From positions 1 to 64,000 of the forward strand of contig SRSI01000022.1 of NCBI GenBank assembly GCA_005656395.1: a DNA stretch of 64,000 nt. The letters run 5' to 3'. This DNA comes from Strongyloides papillosus (Eukaryota > Nematoda > Chromadorea > Rhabditida > Strongyloididae). The position numbers were made by a program, and so were the translations under genes. This document shows, piece by piece, positions 10,322-19,360 of this stretch; position 1 is the first letter of the stretch; each line of letters opens with the position of its first letter. Under the pieces are notes generated by a model. That model did no database searches, was not told the origin of the DNA, and saw only the letters and a list, made by a program, of their open reading frames with translations.

Positions 10322-10395
10322 TGATTTCGGGCGGATTCGAACCGCCGACCTTCTGTGTGTTAGACAGATGTGATAACCGACTACACCACGAAATC
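10322..10395 (-). tRNA. tRNA-Val(AAC)
   Basis: Acceptor GATTTCG/CGAAATC with discriminator A, anticodon loop CTAACAC (anticodon AAC), T-arm GGCGGTTCGAATCCGCC. Convergent with tRNA-Val(UAC). Confidence 0.92.
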
Positions 10396-11291
10396 TATGC
10401 CCTGAATGATCTATTTGTCTATAGGTTTTTATTTTAATATTATTAATTTTCACTAATTTTTATTTATTTTTTTTTGAATGTTTTTGATTGTTATTTGCTG
10501 TAAATTTTTTAATAAGTCATGTAGTTGTATTTTAAATATTTTAATAGATAGCAATTTAATGAAATATATCATATAAAATCGTTTAATTGCTTTTAAAATT
10601 TTTATTTATTCTTTTTGAAAAGTGTATTATTAATAAATTTATTACGATAATACAAAAAATAGCAAAACATGATAAAACAATAAATATAATAAAGTTTACC
10701 AAATAATTTAATCAAAATTACATTTGGCACAAAATCTTAAAATATAATTTTATGTAACAACAAAATTTTTTAAAATGGAATATTCTTAAAAAGTAAACTA
10801 ACAAATATGAAAACAAAAAAGCCACAATTATTAATATTTTTCATATTCATCTAAATTCTTCTTGGGTGTACAATTTTATTTTTAAAATATACTTAATTTG
10901 GTTAAAAATATGTTTTTTTTGTAAATAGTAAAAAAAATACTCAAATTGTAAATTATTATATTAAAAGAGTAAGAAATATATTCCGTCAGAATTCATGTCT
11001 TTTTTATTTTCTGAATATTATTTTTTTCAAAAATATTTATATTTGAAAAACAGCGGTTATTTAAAAATTTAGTTTATTTTAAATTAAACTATTTATATTA
11101 TTAAATTAATATAAATTAAATAAAAAATGCTTTACTATTTTATTTTCTATTTAAACTGCCAAAAATAATTGTATTCAACATTGCTATACAATATTAAACT
11201 TAGTTGTATAAAAGTCGTCATATATGCACTTATTTGATGATTTCTCTAAAACATAATTTTAATTGTGTAGAAGTAAATATCTTTTCCAACA
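10396..11291. other. AT-rich, no gene; partner of the 6.8-7.7 kb duplication
   Basis: No coding frame. The sequence order resembles 6850-7740, as noted there. Confidence 0.4.
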
Positions 11292-11412
11292 GGCGGAATG
11301 GCCGAGTGGTCTAAGGCGTCAGACTCAAGTACATAACTTATGTAGGTTCTGCATCATCACTGGATATTGTAATCTCGTTATCAAGGCGTGGGTTCAAATC
11401 ACAATTTCGTCA
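11292..11412 (+). tRNA. tRNA-Leu(CAA)-like gene with intron, possibly a pseudogene
   Basis: GGCGGAATGGCCGAGTGGTC is a canonical Leu-type start with A box. The anticodon stem and CAA anticodon (GACTCAAG) are followed by an extra stretch of about 16-40 nt, as in intron-containing animal tRNA-Leu(CAA) genes. Acceptor ends GGCGGAA/TTTCGTC pair with two G-U pairs. The T-stem has two mismatches (GTGGG against CACAA), so function is doubtful. Confidence 0.6.
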
Positions 11413-11570
11413 ATACGTTTTGATAGTTTTTATATTTTCTAATAAAATAATTTTAAAACGTTTTTATTAAGTAAGAATTTTTATAATTTTATGTTACAAT
11501 AATATTTTAACGTTATTTTTTCTCTACTGTTTTTCAATAAAAAAATTAAGATAGTATAACTTTAAATTTA

Positions 11571-13029
11571 CACACAAATTAAAAATTCTACAATTTAAGG
11601 TTGCAATTTAATGCTAATTGTCACACAATTCACCTAAAATTGTATAACAATTTAATGAATTTTGTATTACATTTTACTAATTTTTGTATAGGTACAATTC
11701 TATTTAAATTGTATTACGATTTATGTAGAATTGTTATGCATTCTAGGTAGAATAGTTTTGCATTTTAGAAAAAATTGTTATGCATTTTAGGTAGAATTGT
11801 TTTGCATTTTAGGTAGAATTGTATGACAATTGAGGATAAATTGTATGACATTTGAGGGTGAATTGTATGACAATTTAGGTAGAATTGTTATGCAAATTTT
11901 AGAAAAAAATTGTCAAATATATTTAATTAATTATATTCTTTTTGGAAAGCAAAAAAATAATATATAAAAAGATTAAGAATTAAATAAAATTTACTATAAA
12001 CTTATTGATGTACCAAATTAATCTAACAAACTTAATAAAAGTTTGAAATATTAAATATAAAATCACAAAAATAATGTTAGTACTTAAAAACATTGTTATT
12101 TAAATATGGAAGAACTTTCATTTTCTAAACATTTATAATATACATGTACTTCAATATAAATTTAATAAAGATTTTATTTTAATAGTTAATTAGTAATTAA
12201 TATATGTAGTATGAACTATGTAACAAAATTTTTATAAATAATTTTCAAAAATTTTACTTATCTTATTTTCCGTAAATCACTTTTTTTGAATCATATAATG
12301 TTGATCTATTTGTAAAATTCTTGATCATTTTTATTTTTGTTTTGTGTTTTCACTAATAAAATTTTCTAAATTTATTTTGAGATACAAATATATTATTAAT
12401 GTTTAGAAAATGAAAGTCCTTCTATATTTAAATAACAATGTTTTAAAGTACTAACACTATTTTTGTTATTTTACATTTAAGATTTCAAACTTTTATTAAG
12501 TTTATTAGATTAATTTAGTACATCACTTAGTTTATAGTATATTTATTCAATTCTCAATCTTTTTATATATTATTTTTCTGTTTTTCAAGAAGAATATAAT
12601 TAATTAAATATAATTGATAATTTTTTTTTATAAAATTTGCATAACAATTTTACCTAAATTGTTATACAATTCTTCCTCAAATGTCATACAATTCACCCTC
12701 AAATGTCATACAATTTATCCTCAATTGTCATACAATTCTACCTAGAATGCAAAACAACTCTACCTAAAATGCAAAACTATTCTACCTAGAATGCATAACG
12801 ATTCTTCCTAAAATGCATAACTAATTCTTTCTAAAATGCAAAACTATTCTACCTGGAATGCATAACAATTCTACCTAAATTGTAATACAATTTGAATAGA
12901 ATTGTACCTATACAAAAATTAGTAAAAATGTAATACAAAATTCATTAAATTGTTATACAATTTTAGGTGAATTGTATGACAATTAGCATTAAATTGCAAC
13001 CTTAAATTGCGGAATTTTTAATTTGTGTG
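11571..13029. mobile_element. Foldback element FB1
   Basis: Begins CACACAAATTAAAAATTC and ends with its complement, flanked by TA on both sides (11569-11570, 13030-13031). The arms are about 570 bp each around a loop of about 260 bp. The outer arm holds variable tandem units of about 22 bp built on ttttaggtagaattgttatg. There is no ORF. It lies inside the protease region of element D. A second copy, FB2, is at 53186. Confidence 0.9.
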
Positions 13030-13031
13030 TA

Positions 13032-13880
13032 CACGTGTGTTCAATGTTATCCAAAACTACAGGAATGACTAAAGCACCTAAGCATGATATTATATTTGCA
13101 CCAACATCTTTGATCTCAACAGTATCTAGAAGGTCAAGACTTGGTTCACCAAGATCCTTCCATGATTTCATTGATAGATAATTGAAACCGCTGCACGAGT
13201 CTAAGTACATTGTTGTTGAAAGTTTAACATTGCCAATTAAAGCTTTAATTGTCCAGTGAGATAGGCCAATTATTTTTGGGGTGTCTTTTTTTTTCTACAA
13301 TCGTATTTTTATCTTTATCACCCTTGACAGGGACCAAACGTTGATGGATGGATGTTTTGTTGCGAGTTGCCCAATTATGAAATGATTCTTTACAAAGAAC
13401 TTCTTTCTCCTTCTCCAGATGTTTGAAGAACGCTGCTGTCAGGTCCTTAGGCATTCTCATAATACAGTGAAACGTAGCTATTTGCTCTACCAAATCACTA
13501 TTGCAATCTTGTTCGAAAAGTGTAGCAATAAGTTTAGAGGTACGTTGTATATATGAGTGTAATGGACGCAGATCAGTATGCCGGAAAGTGATTGAGTATA
13601 ATTGGTTCTTCGCTTCTTCAAGTACTTCCTTCTTGGGTTCCTCTTCAACTAGTTCATCCAAGAAATTGCAGATAGTTTGCACCTATTCACCGATTTCAGG
13701 TTGAAGATCTTCAACAGCTTCTCTAATGTCTTCTGGTAATGCATTGATGAGTACCTGGACATGCTGTTCCTCTGGAACATACATGCGAAGATGTTGTTGA
13801 GCATATTTTACAAAACCATGACGTGGAAGGTATGACGTGAAGGATTTTAAAGCCGGGGGCGCCATGTTAGATTTTTGCAT
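13032..13880 (-). pseudogene. Element D: retroelement gag and start of protease, truncated by FB1
   Basis: From ATG 13880 the frame gives a Gag-like helical protein (LINALPEDIREAVEDLQ), is interrupted by TAG at 13683-13685, and continues in the same frame to TAA at 13245 (LHSYIQRTSKLIATLF, CIMRMPKDLTAAFF). An overlapping frame then encodes a retropepsin start, TTMYLDSCSGFNYLS, in which the usual D-S-G reads D-S-C. The coding then runs into FB1 at 13029. RT and the rest are not seen on the far side of FB1. A frame shift between gag and protease is normal for retroelements; the TAG and the D-S-C suggest decay unless TAG is read. Confidence 0.65.
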
Positions 13881-14035
13881 GAGACATAATTTATTAAAAA
13901 AATATGATGCTATTTATAAGACAATAATTTGAATATTTAATTAAAATTAGCATCTAACACTATATTAAATTATAAATTTTACACTTTTATCATTCTCATT
14001 TCTTTGTTTTTTGATGTATGTTATATTTACTTATT
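13881..14035. other. Short AT-rich spacer
   Basis: No feature recognised. Confidence 0.5.
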
Positions 14036-15580
14036 TTAATTATAGATATTAAGAGACAAATAAATTAAATTTACTGAAATAAGGCCTTCCATCTCATTAA
14101 AATTACCTAAATTATCCCTTTCTTTATAAGATAGGCACTCGATATTAAGTAATTTAATGTTTTGCATGTATCTTGTTATCATTTTAGCTATGACATCATC
14201 CATATCCCGTATATTTTTGAATTGTAATACCTTGACACTTCTTGGCATTATTGAACAAATGAATTCAAGAGATTGATAATATGGATTTGAAGCATCCGGA
14301 CCACGATATTGATAATATCTGTCATATTCAAGTTTTAAATTTTTTAAGCCGTTCAACTTTTGAAGTTCCAAATCTCTAGGTTTTTGAACACCAACAACAA
14401 TAGACTGAAAGTTAAAACCATCCAATCTGAATTTCAAATTTAATGTACTTAAATTCTTAAAAATTTTCAAAATTTCGATACTGCGGGGTGATTGATTATA
14501 ATATATTACACGGCTGCGAGCAGCTGTAACGTATTGTTTTATTGATGAAAAAAAGCTTATTGTATCAGTACAGTTTTCACATTGTCCTTCAAATTCTGGA
14601 CAATCTATGTCGATTTTAAGTTTGACTTTAATATTATATTTTATTATAGTATTTATAAGTTCATTTAAATCATTAGCATATATTGTACCATCACGATTCA
14701 AAGATTCAAAGAATATTGTTGGATTTTTAATACTTGAAAATTGCTAGACAAATCTCTCAAAAATATTCTTGTGGTTAATCAAATCATAATAATTACACTG
14801 AGACGAAAAACATATTAAAGAAAGTTCAGTAAGATTCGGCAATCTATTGAAAATGTTTTCATTTATCACACTATACTTTATTTGGTGGACATGTGAAACA
14901 ACCAACTTGAAGAGATATTCTTGTAGTATTATCATGTTTTATGTTGTTTGATATTTTACAAATAGAAGTAAAAGACGTTTATTTTATAAAAAAATGAGAT
15001 ATAAATAAAAAAATGATATAATAAAAATTATAATATTTATATATTTAATATTCAATTTCCATCATATGTTTCTTAAGAAATCTAATATTATATAGCCCAT
15101 ATTATTAGGAGATTCAAATTTGAACTCAAAACTCTTAATATCTTTTCGTGTGACACAATTAACATCTAATTTCTCAACTAGTTTCTTTGTAAAAGATATA
15201 TGATCTTCTTCTCTCCATTATTCTGTTCTTATTTCAATTAAACACCATACACAATTGTCTACTGGTAACCTCTCACAAGAGAGTGTTTTCGAAAAATTTC
15301 AAAAATTTTCAATATAACTCTCCCCTCTAATATTAATGTTACCAAACTCTGTAAAATTAGAAATTTCATCACCATTAAAAATTCTAATAATTTGCAAATC
15401 TTTATAAAGAAGAAATTCTTTCTCAATTTTTTCTTCCTCAATTTCATGTTTTATAGATTGACTTATCTTCGCAAGATTACTTATATCATCAAATGATGGA
15501 ATGTAATTGATAATTTTTCTTCTGACTAAATTTATTTTTAGTAATTTAGAGATAATATCTTTCATGAAAATATTATTCAT
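14036..15580 (-). pseudogene. F-box/leucine-rich-type protein pseudogene
   Basis: The N-terminal ORF from 15580 (93 aa) has an F-box-like pattern, LVRRKIINYIPSFDDISNLA. The frame runs on after TGA (15299-15301) and TAA (15218-15220). A second open stretch from 14935 to 14036 contains LRR-like hydrophobic repeats (LNLKFRLDGFNFQS, LKNLKLEYDRYY) and a single TAG at 14744-14746. Proteins of this layout are adaptor subunits of SCF ubiquitin ligases. Three different stop codons in one gene argue for a dead copy; some gaps may be introns. Confidence 0.5.
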
Positions 15581-16351
15581 CTTTAATGACTAAAAAATAC
15601 AAATTAAATGAAAATAATAAGAAAAGGTAAATTTAAGATAATATGAAATAGCGAGAAGCTAAAAAATGAAGATAAAAATTATAAAATAGTTTTAAAACTT
15701 TTAGTTAAATAAAAAATAGTCATGTACATATTTATATCACATTTTTCTATCAAACATATAAATACATATAAACATGTGGAAAAATCATTCACATGAAAGT
15801 TTTTCTTCTGATGCTGTTAACAATGGTATGTTTGGTACAATAGTAGAATGAAACAAATTACATTTGTAATATTTATTTTACTTCTATTAATGTTACAACA
15901 ATTTTATCTTCAATCATATATCGACTTGCAATAAATAACATTGTTAGCTACATAATCTTCTTCGTCAAGTAAAAATTTAAAACAAAGGTATTTATAAAGT
16001 AAAACAACTTTAGCTATTTATTGAATCATAGAAAGAAAATATTTATTAAAAAAATAAAAGTCATAATTGGATGATTTTACTAAGCCGTATATTTTCGTTT
16101 TAGAAATTGTCTTCAACTCTAAAATTCTTTTGTGGTAAATCAATACATTATCACGTAGTTAAACTTATTAATGAATCTCCAACTTCTATAGTAAAATGGA
16201 AATTAACAGTAAGTTTTTATTAAATTGTTTAAAAAGAAAATAAGTGTCGTTATTGTTTACTTAATACTAAAATGCCTGTATTATCTTAATATATTTACAT
16301 ATAGTCAAAGATATTTACCATTTTATAGAGCTAATTGAGCTGTATTCAACA
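15581..16351. other. No gene seen, 770 bp
   Basis: AT-rich sequence between the F-box pseudogene and element B. Short frames only; no repeat shared with the rest of the window was noticed. Confidence 0.5.
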
Positions 16352-16564
16352 CGTTATGGCAGTAGATCTTTAGTTCAGATGAAACAAGAATATAAAAGAA
16401 AGTAAAATTAACATTTTATTATAATCATACAATTAGACAAACACCAATAACATCTTAAAAACCAGAGGGTACTAAGACTGAATAAAATAAGGATAAGTTA
16501 GGTATTTATATGGGGTTGAAAGTGGGCGGATGATTTTGGATAAGAATAGGTGGTGTCCATTACG
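16352..16564 (-). repeat. 3' LTR of element B
   Basis: 213 bp, matching 26063-26275 with three differences. The ends are short inverted repeats, CGTAATGG and CCATAACG on the minus strand, rather than the usual TG...CA. Confidence 0.85.
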
Positions 16565-16575
16565 TCTCCCTTCTA
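16565..16575 (-). promoter_or_regulatory. Polypurine tract of element B
   Basis: AGAAGGGAGA on the minus strand directly abuts the 3' LTR, as a plus-strand primer site should. Confidence 0.7.
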
Positions 16576-16891
16576 TTAAATTGGTGTCCTCATCAATGCT
16601 TATATTTTTGTTTTGTTGCTCTCGGCAACATTTGGAACAGCATACACCTTTATATGGTATATAAGTTGTTAGCCCGTGATGACAATTATTTGCCATGCCT
16701 ATTGCTGACGATATTGAGAAGATCGCCTTATATTCTTTCCTGGCGATGGTTTTTAATATAATTTGTAAGTAGTTATAATTTTCTCTTCTTTTTATACTCA
16801 ACCTTTGTTTTCTCTTTTTTTTTCAGCTTTGTTATGCCAAATAGGTTTATTCTATTTTGAAAATTTCATACTTTCCAAAAAGAGGGGTAGC

Positions 16892-17941
16892 ACACAGAAA
16901 AATTTTTCGCATCAAAAATAGAACTGAAAAATTAAATTTTTATTGAATATTCAAAAACAGTACTGAACAGAAAAAAACAGTACTGAACAAAAAAAAACAG
17001 TACTGAACAAAAAAAATAGTACTGATCACAAAAAAGCAGTACTGATCACAAAAAAACAGTACTGATCACAAAAAAACAGTACTGATTACAAAAAAACAGT
17101 ACTGATCACAAAAAAACAGTACTGATCACAAAAAAACAGTACTGATTAAAAAGTAGTATTAAAAAAAACCATACTAAATGAACAAAACAGTTGTGAATTA
17201 AAAATAGTTCTGATATAAAAAGAACAGTTATTATATAGACAATTTTTAAATCAAATGCCATTTGTAAAAAATTTATAAATGTAATATGACAAAAGTTTTA
17301 CTTTTTATTGTATTTAATTATTTTTATCTTATATATGAAAATCAGATATCAAAGAAAAATTTTAACAGTATTTTTAAAATTTAATTTCTAAAGTTGCAAT
17401 GGATTTAGTTGTCTAAAATGTTATTTTTAATTTACTAATATTTTGAAATTTTATACTTTTTAACAATATTATTTTTCAATATTTTTAAGATTACCATTGT
17501 TCGAAATTTCTTTTAATATTTTGATCCTAAATTCTCTTTGAAATATAATTAGTTTATTTTTTAAAGTCATTAAAAATAAATGCTTGGTGTTTTTTTGAAA
17601 CCTTAATTCCATTTTTGAAATCACAATTCTTTTTTTGAAAGTATAGTTCTTTTTTTGAAAACATAGTTCTATTTTTGAAAGCATAGTTCTTTTTTTGAAA
17701 GCATAGTTCTATTTTTGAAAGCATAGTTCTATTTTTAAAAGCATGGTTCTATTTTTGAAAGCATAGTTCTATTTTTGAAGGCATAGTTCTTTTTTTGAAA
17801 GCATAGTTCTATTTTTGAAAGCATAGTTCTTTTTTTGAAAGCATAGTTCTATTTTTGAATGCTTAGTTCTATTTTTGAAATTATATTCGAAAATTTTTAA
17901 TTTTTCAGTCCTATTTTTGATGCGAAAAATTTTTCTGTGCA
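16892..17941. mobile_element. Inverted-repeat element with two unlike subterminal arrays
   Basis: Terminal inverted repeats of about 45 bp (CACAGAAAAATTTTTCGCAT...). The left subterminal region has about ten 19-20-bp units of aaaaacagtactgatcaca. The right has about thirteen 20-bp units of gcatagttctatttttgaaa. Between them is AT-rich sequence without an ORF. Nested in the 3' region of element B. Non-autonomous. Confidence 0.85.
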
Positions 17942-18328
17942 GTCCTCACGGGTCCATTCCAGTTGCTGCCGGTGCTTTGCCCACTGATCCGGAAAACCCT
18001 TTACCTCAAAATACTCCTTAATTCTCCATTCCTGGAAATCATTGATCTTCTAAAAATTTTAAACCATCATCGTTCTAAGATACTTTGTGGAATTCTGTTT
18101 ATCGCACGTGTATTGTTAATGAAGTGTTAATATAATAAAGATTTTGTTAAAATTTCAATAAATTGTGTGTGTGTCTTTGACAAATATGGTGATGTTGTTA
18201 TGATCGTAATATAAGTAGAAAAATAATTTGTATTATATAAAAATATTGTTGAAATAATGAAAAAGGATAAAGATAAGTATTAGTATATGATAGAAGTAAT
18301 ATGAATATGTTGTAGGGGAATTGATTAA
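17942..18328 (-). other. 3' non-coding part of element B
   Basis: Non-coding stretch between the nested element and the accessory ORFs; nothing else recognised. Confidence 0.5.
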
Positions 18329-18715
18329 TTAATCTGCTTCCTGGTACTCCACAATTTCTCCATCTTCCACCGGTTCAGGTGATCCATTGGGTACCGGTGT
18401 TCTTCTTTCAGGGACCGGTGGTAGTGGTGGTGGTGTTGGTGGACGCATTGTTGTTCGTCTTACTTTTACTCTTTGGGGATCGAACTGAACTTGGGTAGTG
18501 TATCCTCTTTTGAGGTTCTTAACGAAGTATATGTTTTCACCTTCGACGGTAAAAAGGTCAGTGAAGGAGTCAGATCTTAAAAATTCTTCAAACGTCTTAT
18601 CCACGAATCCCTCAAAGTGTTCTTCTTTTAGTTTATAGGTGTCAAAAAAGTCAGCCTTTACTCTGGCTATAGTGTTGTCTGTTCTTTGGCGGAGTGAGTA
18701 AACCAAGGAGGCCAT
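18329..18715 (-). CDS. Element B accessory ORF, proline-rich C-terminus
   Basis: 128 residues, ending in TAA. Acidic/basic helical N-terminal half, then a proline-rich stretch (TMRPPTPPPLPPVPERR) and an acidic tail. It is in the same frame as the ORF upstream, separated only by TAG at 18722-18724, so the two may be one protein. It lies downstream of integrase, in the env position, but has no signal peptide or membrane helix. Function unknown; no family recognised. Confidence 0.6.
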   Translation of the reverse strand: MASLVYSLRQRTDNTIARVKADFFDTYKLKEEHFEGFVDKTFEEFLRSDSFTDLFTVEGENIYFVKNLKRGYTTQVQFDPQRVKVRRTTMRPPTPPPLPPVPERRTPVPNGSPEPVEDGEIVEYQEAD

Positions 18716-18721
18716 CTTTCT

Positions 18722-18940
18722 CTACATGTTTTCTTGGAGAGTTTCTTGTATTACCACTATCATGCGGAGGTGGCTTTTCAGGTCGAAGGTACGTGGGCCT
18801 CCGCAATTATTCCAGTCTTCTACCATTTGATGGCAGAAGTCCATTGTGTCCATAAAATATTCCGTGGACACTCTTCTTGAATTTGCCATGTTAGTGAAAT
18901 ACTTTTGAGTAGATGATATACTTGATGCTATTTCTCTCAT
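18722..18940 (-). CDS. Element B accessory ORF, upstream half
   Basis: 72 residues ending at TAG (18722-18724), followed two codons later by ATG of the next ORF in the same frame. Mostly helical; RRVSTEYFMDTMDFCHQM is typical of its composition. No recognisable domain. Either a separate short protein or the N-terminus of a 200-residue protein read through TAG. Confidence 0.5.
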   Translation of the reverse strand: MREIASSISSTQKYFTNMANSRRVSTEYFMDTMDFCHQMVEDWNNCGGPRTFDLKSHLRMIVVIQETLQENM

Positions 18941-19360
18941 ATATATAGTCTTCTTTGTTGTTATTTGTTTTTTGTTTCGTTTTTGATATTCTGGAATTTT
19001 GATGGATTTTTGTTTTGGATTATCTTATAATTTTCTTCAGTTTTTGTGGCTATTCCATAATTTTATTTTTCTTTTCAAATTCTCTCAGGATGTATTGTGT
19101 AATTTTTAATGGATATTAACAAAATTGTTTGTTCACTTTCATTTTCATGTAGGACGAAGTGGAAATTTTAATGTTTAGATTCATATAAATTGTTTATGGA
19201 TAATTATCCTTGTCAAATTTTCTCATGATATTTAGTGTAATTTTTTTTTTAGTATAATGCAGTCGTTGTTTAAAATTTGTGTTAAGACTACTTACTTATA
19301 TCGATTTTGGTTGTCCACGTATATAAGGGTATAAGATAAGAAGATAAATTTCATTTTTCT
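18941..19360 (-). other. Element B spacer between pol and the accessory ORFs
   Basis: T-rich on the plus strand. After the pol TAG at 19361 the frame stays open for about 22 further codons to TAA. Otherwise empty. Confidence 0.5.

Noticed and set aside
16970..17880. Regular short repeats resembling a CRISPR array
   Set aside because: Units are contiguous tandem copies without spacers and lie within the ends of an inverted-repeat transposon in a eukaryotic genome.
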